The notes under the pieces: model-generated
Told to the model about the DNA's origin: nothing
Seen by the model: only the letters and a program-made list of their open reading frames with translations
Databases searched by the model: none
Source of the DNA: Chaunax sp. Z400
Taxonomy: Eukaryota; Chordata; Actinopteri; Lophiiformes; Chaunacidae
Direction of reading: 5' to 3'
Assembly: GCA_037577475.1 (NCBI GenBank)
Contig: CM075183.1
Span: forward strand, 10,164,471-10,228,470
DNA: 64,000 nt
Position numbers and translations under genes: made by a program
Shown: piece after piece, positions 15,201 through 24,340 of the stretch
Layout: every line of letters starts with the position of its first letter
How positions within the stretch are numbered: position 1 is the first letter of the stretch

Positions 15201-18093
15201 ACACAAGAATATGATAAATGGGTTACGATTATTATTATATTGTGATACTGTATCAAAATACAGGGGTTATGATTCTGTTTTTTGCAATACTGTAAGCAAG
15301 GCGATATTATATCTCATGGACCTGTATTTTTTGTGTTAATGCCAGCGATGTGTGATTACTTCTTCCTGTCCCAGTTGATGTTGGAGTGCAAAAATCAAAT
15401 GGCTGAAGATACAACACTGCTATATAGCTGTTGGGGGTTTAAATACAACACAAAATGAACCACAGCCACAAATCTTTGATGTATTACTTAAAAATAGATA
15501 CATTGTTTTTGAGAATTGGAAAGCGTATTGATATTTACATCCTGAGAAAGGACTGCACACAGCTGATAAAATGTGCCAGCTGCAACTGAGTAGGGACATG
15601 GGACTGCTTTGTTACGGTACCTCTTTGGCAAACAGAGTCCTGGCCTCCCGATCAGCATTCTGAGGCACTGAAAGGACAACGGTCCTCCTCTGCCGGGAGA
15701 TCTGTGACTCCTGCTCAAACACAGCGAGACACACAAAACAAGCAGGAAGCAAACATGGAAACATGAATTGTTCTGATCAAATAGTAGCAAGGTCGGTGAC
15801 CACAAACAACAGGTAAAAAGACTGTAAATGAGAGACAACAGATAACAAGGAAGCAGACCGGTCACTCAGGATGAGGGGAGAAAACCAGACACAGAGATGT
15901 GGCTCTAAACAAAACCATATGTGTTTAAAGCAGCACCAATAAATACAAAGCAGAGGTACCTGCTGGCTGGATAACATTTGACTGGTCAGGCCCCTCAGAC
16001 TAACCCGTAAATAACTGAGCCTGGTGTAATGGTGAAAACAATGATAAATGATGGAAAGCCTTGCTTTACAAAGTGATATTTTACAGCTCTTTGTTCATCA
16101 TAATAACAGAACAGGGACTCGGGGACTCACCGAGACGTCGTCGACAGGGCAGAGGAGCAGATCCCGGTGGGGGTCGCTGTGGATCTGGGCTTTTCTCTGA
16201 AACACCACGGCCTCATAGTCGAGTGGTTCAATGATCTTTGGCTGCTCCTGAAAGGGGAGGATGGACGGAAACACATGTAGCATCAAATAAACATGCCGTC
16301 TCTTTTTGATCTCACCCTTTGATCGTTTTGTCTTTCCCTGTGTCGATGGTGGGCTCTATGCATCCTGCAATTTGAAGGCAGTTAACAAGGTCTCACCCCT
16401 GATGTTTTCACCACCCATGCAAAAGAAGAGGACAAATTAAATCGACTTTCATGGTGCACAGAAACAATTGTGGGTGGATGCAACAAAGGATGAGAGCAAT
16501 TGAACAACCAATACATGTGCTAAAACAGGAAGGGCATGAGAGGTGAGACAAAGCAGTGATGAATAGGGGAAATTATGTGCAGTAAAATAAAGCTCCTGTG
16601 ATTGACAAAAACAAAAGATAGATCACGTGCAAATAGCAGTTCTAGCTAAACATCATAACTTCTTGTTTTGAGTTTCATGGAGAAGTGAATGATATGAAAA
16701 TCATTATGTCTTCATGAGGCCTGGCCTTCCACAACTAGGTCAAGATGTGATCACAAGTGTTAACCTAAACCACATGGAATGTTTCAGAATTAATTCCAAG
16801 AAAGTGCCTCTTTAAGCTCAGGCTAAGCAGTAAAGATGGTGATGAATAGCTTGGTCAATAAGCCTAGGCAGTAATAAAGTTAGGCAGTCATTTGGCTGCT
16901 GCTTTTTTTGCCTTCTACTGGCCAGTCTCCTGTCTCATCTACAGTCATCCCTCTATGACATGTTTTTTAATTTATTCAGTAAATCTGGACTGAGGTCTTT
17001 TTAGATATACAGCTTAATGTGCCAGTGAACCATTTATAGTTTCCCGTTTTTCCCCTGACAACATTCTTCTATGTAGAGTCAGTGTGTATTAATCAAATAA
17101 CAATCAAATAAATACAGTGGCTTTTATTACAGGAGACAGAATTAGAAATTACTATGTGATCACCCATGTCTGTTTGTGTTTTATGTTTCCAGTTCTGTCA
17201 ACGCATATTTCGACGTTTTTGGGAATTTCTCAATAAATACTCTTTAGGTGCCAATCAAAAAAAAACGAGCACATTTAATTGTCTAACAATTAATTTTCCA
17301 TTTAAAGTAAAACATTGAGAAATACTGAAATGTATAGGTCTAGAATATCAAATTGAATGGCTGTTCTTTCAAACTGTATGACTATTGTACTTTTCATATA
17401 GATTTTTGTTTTATGTTTCGTAAATAATTCTAAAACATATGAATAAATGTTTAACAGTACTATAGTTTTAAAGTAATTGATTTTATGTCTCTGACTAATA
17501 TTTATTATATGTTTTTCTTTTGTGGTTTAGTCTGGAAATTATGTACAGTATATATCATCTGCTGTGCTCTAGCATTTAAAATAAAGCTCTGGGAGTTTGA
17601 GCAACGTTTGGCTTCTTGAATATCCTGGTATCTGTCCATGAGTCAATAAAGGAAAGAGAGTCTCCATTTCCATGTTCTGCAACCATTAATTTTACCAGTG
17701 AAATAAGCTGGTTACACAAACGGGCTCTCTGCCATTTTTCCACTAGACCCTGACTTTCTTTTTCCCCCCATGAACAGTACACTGCCTTCAGCATTTTTTT
17801 TTGAACCGCTACTATTAATGAAATTGTCCTAACCCTAAATTTAGCTAACCTTTCTGCATTCATCTACGTTATCTTTTTACTTAAAGATTGGCCGCTCAGT
17901 GGAGCGACCTGAGTAGCAGCAAACTTAACACCTATGAGTCTGTTGAAAGCATTACACACGACTGTACCACCCCACCCCACCCGCAGCGGCAGCTCTGTTT
18001 CCTGTCATGTGCAACAAGCTCAACCGCAGCACTTCAAGTCAGAGGCAACCGTTCAGCAACGCCATGGCCCGACTGCAACGCTGATCATGTTAC

Positions 18094-18149
<56 letters not shown>

Positions 18150-21100
18150 ATAGGAAGCAAGGAAAGAGAGAAGGAAAGACAGAGAGAGTTCTTCTTTCAT
18201 AGACGAGCAAAGAGGAAGGGGAAAGAAAGCAGCCAGCTGTCAAGCCATGGTCTCTGATGAAGCAATAGACATATTAAAACACGGACATGAACTAACACTT
18301 GAGTGTAACTGTATGACGTAAGCCATCAAGACACTTTCCTAAGTTGCATATCTCAGTCTCCATAGAACACCTTAACACAAATCACTGAGGGGGTCACCTT
18401 GGGGGCTATGATGACGATGAAGATGATGATGTAAGCAGGGCTACATTTCCAGATGTCTGTGTCCATAACGGCTCAGCTGATGTAAGGCTCCGACAAGAAC
18501 AGGTGCATTTTATCACGTTGGCTCGGGAAGCTTTCGATGGATGAGCGGCACAAACACTGACATGCAAGTCATAGACAGTATGATGCAGCTCCACTGTCCC
18601 ACAGCTGACCCCACAAACAGTAAGTGCTTCCGTCTGTGCGTGCAAGAGCAGACCAAACACACAGTAGCTCATTGGAGAGAAGGAAAAAAGCCAATGTAGT
18701 ATCATTTATCCTTCCTACCTTTCTTTTCCAACAAATCTAGTTACGTTTTGCTTCAATCCCATTTGAGCTCTACATACAGAAAAAATATATAAACATCAAA
18801 TTCAAAGCCAACTCTGTGTGCCACCCAATGAAAACCATCCATCCATCGCTTTTCCTTTGGAGGGTTGCAGGGGGGCTGGAGCATATCCCAGCTGACACTG
18901 GACACGAGTCAGGGTTGGATACACCTTAGACAGGTCACCAGTTCATCCCAGAGGCAACACATAGTGGCACAACCAATCATTCACACTCGCAATCACACCT
19001 ACGAGCAATTTAGAGTCACCAATTCCCCTATAATACATGTTTTTGGACTGCTGGAGGAACCCAGGGCACCTGGAGGAATCCACGCAGACACAGGAGAACA
19101 TGTAAACTCCACATAGAAAGGATTCAAACCCAGAACCTTCTTGCAGTGAGGCGACAGTGTTCAGGGTTTCCCCTACCACAGTACAGGTCTGGTGGACCGC
19201 CAGGCCAACAACAGGCCAACAAATATATTTTTTATATGCCACATATCGTCAAACATCTCTAAACATCATCTGACAAATAGCTCCTGTGTGTTCGCAATGT
19301 TAAACAGTGGCGTCCGATGCCGGCTGGTTCACGTGAGTTAATTAACGAGCTCCTTAGCTAACATTAATTCATCCATCCAATGTCAGACTAGTAACGTTAA
19401 ACTAAAGTTCAAATACTTTTCTTTCAATTCAGTTTGTGTAAATGGTTTAAATGCATGTTAAAACAGGGTATCCATATTTATTTTTTATTTCATTGCAGGA
19501 TTAACTTAGTGGCGGCTGTAACATTTACATATAAATATCAACTGAGCCTGTGTTTACTGTCTGCATTGACACAAGCTGGGTTTACATGGACCTCTTTATT
19601 CTGATTAAAATCAGTTTAAAAGCTAAATCAGAATGAAAATGCTCCATATAAACACCTAATTTGGAATAAAAATGCCCAAACCGAATGGAATTTCATTTCA
19701 TTTGGTTTGGAGGTAGTATAGTAGAGGGGTAGTATAAACCTTTTCTTAAACCGATCAGAAGAACAGCCACGTAAACCATGGAACAGAATATCTACTGGTA
19801 GAGTTCTGTCTGCACTGCTCAGAGTCCTGACGTATTTGCAAGATGACGGCCTTAAAGCAGATGTAAACAAATGCAGAGAGTTTGTCTTTCATTGCTTCCA
19901 GTATGTGTAAGCATATGTGATTATCATGCTGCAGCTTTATTAAAAGCATCACAATAACAGCAAACATTGCGCAGATCACACGATCAACATCCATCCTCTG
20001 GTAAAAATAAATAAGGTGTATAGAATTTCACGTAATTACTTGGGGGCATGTCCCGAACCCCAATAGAAAGCTTAGTTTTTGGACCTTGGTATGGTTACGA
20101 TGTGTTTCTTTTATTTGCTGTAACTTGTTCAAGTGAAGTGAAGTGTGGTAGTATGTAATAAATGCAGTTTATTGAGTCATCCTCTCCTTGTAATCACTTA
20201 AAACATTAAGTGTTTTACATGGAAATAAATAACCAAACATTTAGTGTGCGTGCATAGTCTCTATCAGCTCTTGCCAGCGGGCCGACACTGGTGTTAACCA
20301 CTGCCTCCACTGTACTGCCTATAGTGAAAACCATGTATGTCCAAAATGCCAACTTTCATAAAACAATTTAAAATGCCTGGTTTTATGCTTTGTGAAAATC
20401 CATTTTTATTACATAATTATACTGTCTTTTTAGCCTAAAACACACGGGACATTTCTCAATCCTCCCTCATACAGTTGCACTTAAACCTTCAGTAAAAACT
20501 CCCACCATAAAATGTCCAAACAAAGAGATATATACATGTTTTCACTTCTCAGCCATGCATCAGTGGCTTGCATGGCAGAGACCATACTCTGTGGAACAAT
20601 TGGATGGATTTAATCCACAGAGTGTGACATTCCTAGTGCTACATTCCAAGTTTGTAGGTCAGTATTGGGCAATAACAGGCTGTACTCCTTATGTATAAAC
20701 TGCTGGCCATCAAATAACCTGAGAACAACTCTCCATTAAGTATGGTCTCTTTCAATTATCAAGGTGAAAATTACTATCCACTGGTTCCCAACGGGGCTGT
20801 ACATTGGCAATAATCTACTGATGCAATGTATATACGATGATGCAGAGGTTACAATTCAATATATTGCAATGCTGTTAGCAAGGGTATTTTATGCTCGTGA
20901 TAAGTGCTGACTTCTTCCTGTCTCAGTTGGCATTGTTACATTGGATTGGATCTTGTAGTCAGTTGTTTAACACAAAATAAACCACGGTCGCAAATTATTG
21001 CATGAAAGATTTTAATTTAAAAATGAAACAGTATCACAAAACATTTTTCATCATGCTCTCTGACACTTGCTCTCCTTATTCTCATGTCTTATTCTCAATT

Positions 21101-24100
21101 TTTTCTTTGTTTCTCCCAATTTCCCCCCTCTAACCACTCTCATACTCTTTTATTGACTCCCTGTCTCTTCTTCTCCCACCTTAACACTTAATCTTTCCCT
21201 CTGGTGTGCTGAAACTTTGGTTCTTACAGGAACAGTTCAGCCCAAAAAAAAGGAAATTCAGTCATTATCTACTGAGCCCCATACCAGTGGAAAGTTTCTT
21301 AGTGTTGCAGCATTCTCCTAAACAAGTACAGAAGATGTCTCGATAGAGCTTGTACAGTGTAATCCAAGTCTGCAGAAGCCAAATTGTTTTGAAAACGCGT
21401 TGTTTACACCCTTTTTTAGGCTGAAATCTTCACTGTTGCCTTTATGATAAAAGTGTTAGCATGCACCCCATCTGAGGAAGGTGCACCAGCTTGAACGCAA
21501 GTACATGTGCCGTTTGATGATCTTGAGATATCTGCATGCCTCAGCATTTACCTGCATCACACAAAACACAGAGAGCTCTGCTGAAGTAGGAACAACAAGT
21601 GCCTCTGTGAGGACAAATCCTTGTTAGTTTTTTTTTTTTTTATTGGGGGGTGGAGATCAGTGATATCTGTGTCCCTTTTCTCTGCCAACTTCTCTGCTGT
21701 ACGCATGTAGCGCCCATTGTTGAGTCTGACAAGCAGTCAAGGAGTGATGAAGATGTGCATGTGAGATGTTCACTTTGTTTCTTTTAATAAAACCAGTGAT
21801 AAGCAAATGTAAATGGTATGATAACCATCACATTTTAAACTGGTAACTGTTGCAACACTATTCAGGATAACGCTGCAATGCTGTTCTATTGTAAAGCTCC
21901 AGAAATGTTTTGTGGACTTAGAAACTTCACCAGACTTCCCATCAGCATGTCCGGTGAGAAGATAGTGACTGAATTGTCAGTTTTGGCTGAACTGTTCTTT
22001 TAAACTTTGACCCAGTTCCACATTACATATAATACTTAAATATAATATTTAAGTATTGTAATAATGAAAATCTGGCAATATTTGGAGAACAAAATCTGAT
22101 TAATCTTGCATGTATGCTATATTAATTTTTTTTTTTAAAACAATACAATGGTTTTGAGAATCAACACAGCATCACAATACTCTGTATTTCAGTACTTACG
22201 GAAGTACGTTCATATTTTCTTACTAGTTCATAACAGAGTGGGAAATTAGCACCTGCCACCAGTCGAATACTGGTAAAATATAAAAGTGGCTGGTAAATTT
22301 CACAGACAATGTATTAGTGACTGACATAAGTTCATTTCCCCAGTTTCTAATCATTCTTACATAAAGTACCAATAAACACAGACAAAGATGTAAACTAGCA
22401 ATGATTTTTTTCAACAGGACTGACTGGTCAGATGACAGGACTTCTCATGAAGCAACATAACACTAATTAGCCCAAGGCTTGTCTGTGTCATTTACTGTAG
22501 AAACACAAGCTTCCATGTTGTGCATTCTGCTGTTTCCTTTTACAAATGCTTCATTAATTTAACGCTCTGCTTAGAAACATGCTATTTCATGTGAAACATA
22601 AGAACACATACAATGACGGACAGCTGAATCTATAGTGATGCAGAAGTTCAGACTGATCACACAGACAGAGAGGAAGCAGGGTCACAGCATGCCCAAGGGA
22701 ATCCCCATGTGAGAGGAACACAGGCCATGCAACAAAACCATGTTTGTTCTCAGCTACTGAGCCAACCATAAAATGAACAGACGAAATCTGCTACTCGGAA
22801 AGAGGAAAAACACAACAGAAAACACTTATACATGTAGCTAGAGAGACACGCTCCCACCCAGGAAATCAAAACTTCATCACATGACTTATTACTCTGACAT
22901 CTTTGCGTCACACTCCTCAAGATGATCATCATAAGACTAAAAGCCTAATCCCAAGGGAACAAGAGTTTATCTCTCCTCTTTGTTGTTGTCAAAACAACCT
23001 TAAGTTGGTCCTTTTTAGCTACCATGACAGCCGGTTTCTACATAACAGCAGAGAAGGATTAGGAGTTTTTTCTTTCACTGGTGGACACCAGCAGCAGCAG
23101 CATCACCACCAGGTTCTCAAAGATGGAGTATTTTTACAGCCTGTATGGTTTTACTTTCTCCAAAGAGGAAAAGACAGAGGCATTAAAGTCTGGAAGGTTT
23201 GGGTGCCTGAATCTTGAAAAAAAGAAAAGAAAAAAGAAAAGAAAAATAAAACTATAGATGACATTAATGGAGAGGAGATGGTGATGGAGACCAGATGGGG
23301 TTCTTTGCCTGGGCCTCCCAGAGTCTAGGATCGCCACTGTATGTAAGCACACACATAATGGATCAGAACCCTCGATGCAACTTAAACCATTGCACCTAAT
23401 CCATTACAAGCTTGTTCCAAGACACTATGAACCAGCAGCACTGCTATTCATTCGAAAGGGGAAAAAAAAACATTATGACTTGTCTTTACCAACACAGCTG
23501 TTATATCGATTTTAAGGACATACATAAACTGTCTATTGCACAGAGCGGTCCTTCCTGCAGATAAAGAGCCTTAGACACTGCTCCAAGGCAGGGACAAGGA
23601 AGCCATGCTGCGGCTGTCCAGCTGGTACTGCTCCCCATCCTCCAGCACACAAAAGGAGCCGCAGTAGACTGAAAACCATGTGTTCCTGTGGATAATGTCA
23701 TACTATTTTGTAATACCGGCAATTTTAAAAACCGAAGCCAACACATGGGAGTTGAAGTAAGGGCACATAATTGGTCCAGAATAACCTCAAAGAACGCAGC
23801 ACTGCATGCAACAATGTTAATTTGTTCCAATGCTGTCAGAGACACAGCGGAGCTTCATGGCAGCTGTACGGTACGTTCACGTTAGGTCGGTGGGACAGGG
23901 CAAGACAATGAAACATGAAAAATTGTAATAACCGAGTCTGAAGAGGAAGAAAGAACAGCAGCAATGTGAAAAAGGGAACAAAGAGGCTACACGTCCCACA
24001 GTGGATAGAAATGAGAGGAGTTAGCAAGCTAGTTACATTAACCGTTAGCTTAAATGACCGCAGTATTTAAGCCTACCACAAGGTCCCCGGTGCTCCTCAC

Positions 24101-24181
24101 AGCCTCCGACACGCTCTGCCTGACCTCAGCGGCCGTCCCGGGTTTGCTCAACCTCTTTGTGAATTTTCGCACCTCGGACAT
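202..24181 (-). CDS. dock11: dock11-like DOCK-D/zizimin guanine-nucleotide exchange factor, 5' half (14 exons, residues 1-550)
   Basis: Spliced minus-strand CDS: 24077-24181, 16131-16247, 15621-15710, 14061-14143, 12696-12762, 11001-11096, 10464-10598, 8771-8954, 8022-8101, 6045-6128, 5708-5848, 3580-3843, 387-509, 202-284. Every junction is GT...AG and all phases agree, giving 1652 nt. DOCK-D proteins are large GEFs (about 2000 residues) for Cdc42/Rac at the plasma membrane; their DHR-2 domain is catalytic and the PH domain binds phosphoinositides. Seen here are the N-terminal conserved region (about residues 36-140), a PH domain (about 162-272) and the linker towards DHR-1. DHR-1 and DHR-2 lie beyond the window's left edge. 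dock11 is preferred over dock9/dock10 because RLDFSGIEPDVKPFEE, CKISADFHVDLNPP and DGSYILNSYKDEKN match my recollection of DOCK11 best. Oddities are a nine-glycine run (residues 445-453) and a weak donor after exon 13. Introns at 10599-11000 and 15711-16130 hold nothing recognised. Confidence 0.88.
387..509 (-). CDS. dock11: dock11 exon 13 (residues 483-523)
   Basis: It encodes GIFSVTNPHADIFLVARVEK then VLQNGITHCAEPYIKTSDINK. Acceptor CTCTCCAG. The donor reads AAG/GTCCGC, a weak match to GTRAGT, but the reading frame and exon 14 fix the junction. Intron 13 is only 102 bp. Confidence 0.9.
510..3579 (-). other. dock11 intron 12
   Basis: About 3.1 kb of AT-rich intron. It holds a (GT)n run at 1834-1855. 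Open frames here (for example 1007-1537 on the plus strand) resemble no known protein. No other feature was recognised. Confidence 0.7.
1834..1855. repeat. (GT)n microsatellite
   Basis: Uninterrupted GT dinucleotide run in dock11 intron 12. Confidence 0.9.
3580..3843 (-). CDS. dock11: dock11 exon 12 with nine-glycine run (residues 395-482)
   Basis: It opens VEPFFISLALFDVSKSCKIS and contains ADFHVDLNPP. A low-complexity stretch with nine consecutive glycines follows (residues 445-453, encoded by a GGN/GGA repeat at about 3666-3693). The exon ends FPTQ before donor GTAGAA, phase 0 at both ends. Confidence 0.9.
5243..5645 (+). repeat. fold-back element family I, left part (copy a)
   Basis: It begins AAGGAACAGTCCACCAAAAA and keeps the family landmarks GATGGGGACTTGTTTTAAAA and TCTGAGGAAGGTGCACAAGC. 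The right half is missing and the copy ends near exon 11 of dock11. Confidence 0.7.
5708..5848 (-). CDS. dock11: dock11 exon 11 (residues 348-394)
   Basis: It opens RLDFSGIEPDVKPFEERFGR and continues RIVVSCHDLTFSLQGCVSEK. Acceptor ATCCAG; donor GTATGT in phase 0. This is the exon that best separates DOCK11 from DOCK9 and DOCK10. Confidence 0.92.
6045..6128 (-). CDS. dock11: dock11 exon 10 (residues 320-347)
   Basis: It encodes YARETDQLNKLNRNEGRQKL then FSLDPETQ. Acceptor TGTGTAG, donor GTATAC, phase 0 at both ends. Confidence 0.86.
6233..6545 (+). repeat. 'ACTGGATGGATTT..GAAACTTGG' interspersed repeat, two degenerate units
   Basis: Two consecutive degenerate units contain CTACTGAACCAATTTC-like and GGATCC(A)TTAAATG..GGTGCA blocks. 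The same family recurs at 30025, 45990, 46538 and 51878. It is a common teleost repeat, but I cannot assign a class. Confidence 0.6.
7490..7690 (+). mobile_element. LINE (non-LTR retrotransposon) 3' end, ORF2 C-terminal fragment
   Basis: The frame from 7543 to the stop at 7687-7689 encodes 48 residues including SVRVTTLWNNLPEEIRLADS and LTSFKSPLKSS. That is the LWNxLP...SFKxxLK signature of teleost LINE ORF2 C-termini. It is 5' truncated and lies antisense in dock11 intron 9. The rest of the intron (6600-7490, 7690-8021) shows nothing recognised. Confidence 0.75.
8022..8101 (-). CDS. dock11: dock11 exon 9 (residues 293-319)
   Basis: It encodes DDDTASQGKGESLLESLGRS then LHPELMK. Acceptor TATTAG; donor GTATGA in phase 0. 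The LHPELMK segment matches the DOCK11 linker. Confidence 0.85.
8262..8560 (+). repeat. fold-back element family I, degenerate partial copy (copy b)
   Basis: It begins ATTAAAGGAACAGATCACCC and keeps ACATAAAATGACTCTATACA and the GGGATCCCAAA block. It is degraded and right-truncated, within dock11 intron 8. Confidence 0.6.
8771..8954 (-). CDS. dock11: dock11 exon 8 (residues 232-292 plus 1 nt, end of PH domain)
   Basis: It opens SPKMRRNGFELKMQDRYSHF and continues through LAADSEAEMEEWVATLKQAL, where EEW is the invariant Trp region of the C-terminal PH helix. Acceptor TCCTCAG; donor GTGAGT in phase 1. The long frame continuing upstream of 8954 is intron read-through. Confidence 0.92.
9400..9900 (+). 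mobile_element. degenerate L1-type LINE ORF2 relic
   Basis: Reading forward from 9452 gives a decayed frame resembling WQREGMNRISDLFENERLKT, then TFDSLRTLY and, after a frame break, FYKYLQV. This recalls the L1 ORF2 C-terminal block W-x-GI..I-DLF...SF-L...F-KYLQ-RH. Stops and frame breaks are present, so it is dead. It lies antisense in dock11 intron 7. The rest of 8955-10463 is AT-rich with nothing recognised. Confidence 0.5.
10464..10598 (-). CDS. dock11: dock11 exon 7 (residues 187-231, PH domain core)
   Basis: It encodes VFKRRYFYLSQLPDGSYILN and the following KDEK...GSIYLDSCIDVVQ. The basic KRR-YF motif in PH strand 2 is the expected phosphoinositide-binding surface. Phase 0 at both ends, donor GTAAAC. 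Confidence 0.93.
11001..11096 (-). CDS. dock11: dock11 exon 6 (residues 155-186, start of PH domain)
   Basis: It encodes DSASICSQRGGILKQGWLQK then ANINSSLSVSMR. GGILKQGWLQK is the first PH-domain strand. Acceptor CTGCCAG, donor GTGAGT, phase 0 at both ends. Confidence 0.9.
11380..11558 (+). repeat. fold-back element family I, right-end fragment (copy c)
   Basis: It contains AAAGTCCCCATCTTCTCCAG, GGACTTAGAAACTTCAGCGA and AATAATGACAGAATTTTCAT, the landmarks of the family's right arm, in dock11 intron 5. The remainder of that intron (11559-12695) shows nothing recognised. Confidence 0.6.
12696..12762 (-). CDS. dock11: dock11 exon 5 (residues 132-154)
   Basis: It encodes SKGLKAEKLPAHVFEIDEDA then KDE, completing the phase-2 codon from exon 4 and ending in phase 0 at GTGAGT. 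The HVFEIDED motif is conserved in the family. Confidence 0.86.
13146..13171. repeat. (AT)n microsatellite
   Basis: Uninterrupted AT run in dock11 intron 4, just left of fold-back copy d. Confidence 0.9.
13195..13905 (+). repeat. fold-back element family I, near full length (copy d)
   Basis: The left arm (AAAGGAACAGTTCATTCACA ... GAAGATGGGGACTTGTGTGA) is the reverse complement, with divergence, of the right arm (GAACAAGTCCTCATTGTCTT ... ATAATGACTGAATTTAAATT). The core has a conserved GAGGTGCATTCGCTC..GTACAAGCATG block. It is a long-inverted-repeat element with no coding capacity. Confidence 0.7.
14061..14143 (-). CDS. dock11: dock11 exon 4 (residues 105-131 plus 2 nt)
   Basis: It encodes CIKMCNTDWHVINYKYEAYS and then GDFRMLP. 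Acceptor TTTTGCAG; donor GTAAGG in phase 2. The TDWHV-NYKYE block is a DOCK-D signature. Confidence 0.88.
14707..15540. repeat. fold-back element family II (long inverted arms)
   Basis: The left-arm block AACTGGGACAGGAAGCAGTA (about 14917) is answered by TACTTCTTCCTGTCCCAGTT (about 15356). Further out, CAAAAACCTTAAATC..GGCAGTGGTTCA pairs with GAACCACAGCCACA..TTGTTTTTGAG. It occupies most of dock11 intron 3 and has no open frame of note. Confidence 0.6.
15621..15710 (-). CDS. dock11: dock11 exon 3 (residues 75-104)
   Basis: It encodes ESQISRQRRTVVLSVPQNAD followed by a segment ending TLFAKE, with donor GTACCG and phase 0 at both ends. A second in-frame AG lies 9 nt downstream (CACAG before ATC). 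NAGNAG-like use of it would drop three residues (ESQ). Confidence 0.82.
16131..16247 (-). CDS. dock11: dock11 exon 2 (residues 36-74)
   Basis: Acceptor CCTTTCAG, donor GTGAGT, phase 0 at both ends. It encodes PKIIEPLDYEAVVFQRK and a DPHRDLLLCP segment, the conserved zizimin N-terminal block. Confidence 0.88.
18099..18146. repeat. (GA)n microsatellite
   Basis: GA run, nearly perfect, grading into GGGAGG at its right end. Confidence 0.9.
18836..19160 (-). mobile_element. teleost SINE-type repeat, minus orientation
   Basis: It starts with CCATCCATCCATCG and carries CACCAGTTCATCCCAG, CAATTTAGAGTCACCAATTC and ATTCAAACCCAGAACCTTC. Reversed, these read GAAGGTTCTGGGTTTGAAT (B-box-like) and GAATTGGTGACTCTAAATTG, the hallmarks of an abundant teleost SINE family. 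Related copies lie at 36479, 57679 and 59628. Confidence 0.7.
20799..22200 (+). repeat. fold-back family II arm interrupted by family I
   Basis: 20880-21060 (CTGACTTCTTCCTGTCTCAG..AAATAAACCACGGTCGCAAA) and 22090-22200 (GGTTTTGAGAATCAACACAG) resemble parts of the 14707-15540 element. They are separated by a complete family I copy (21226-22003), consistent with nested insertion. Confidence 0.45.
21226..22003 (+). repeat. fold-back element family I, near full length (copy e)
   Basis: The left end AGGAACAGTTCAGCCCAAAA is mirrored by the right end TTTTGGCTGAACTGTTCTTT. Between them are GAAGATGTCTCG, CATCTGAGGAAGGTGCACCA and GGACTTAGAAACTTCACCAG. It has the same architecture as copies d and f. Confidence 0.75.
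24077..24181 (-). CDS. dock11: dock11 exon 1 (start codon, residues 1-35)
   Basis: The ATG at 24181-24179 opens MSEVRKFTKRLSKPGTAAEV, the typical DOCK-D amino terminus. The exon ends in GTG before donor GTAGGC (phase 0). The start is chosen because it matches the family N-terminus and lies just inside a GC-rich, CpG-containing region. Confidence 0.88.
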
Positions 24182-24340
24182 GGTGCCCCTCAACGCTTAA
24201 AATCCACTTCGTGTGTCCCGGTTTGAATGTGACCATGCCGCGGTACTAGACTGGGGCGGCAACACTGCTGTCTGACAGCCAGATGTGAGTTACGTTGTAG
24301 GACGTGAGGCTCGCGACGCGAGGCGGGGCTGCTGCTGATG
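24182..24340 (-). promoter_or_regulatory. dock11: dock11 5' UTR / GC-rich core promoter
   Basis: This GC- and CpG-rich stretch directly upstream of the dock11 ATG contrasts with its AT-rich surroundings. It contains a GC-box-like GGCGGGGC (24322-24329) and a second GGGGCGG near 24253. There is no clear TATA box, so a dispersed CpG promoter is likely. The transcription start is not determined. Confidence 0.55.

Larger units (their letters stand above)
16248..24076 (-). other. dock11 intron 1 (7.8 kb)
   Basis: Large first intron. Recognised contents are a (GA)n run (18099-18146), a minus-oriented SINE (18836-19160), and a family II arm interrupted by a full-length family I element (20800-22200). 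A TTTACATGGACC..CTGATT-type repeat near 19570-19790 is unclassified. The stretches 16248-18090 and 22200-24060 show nothing recognised. Confidence 0.6.
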
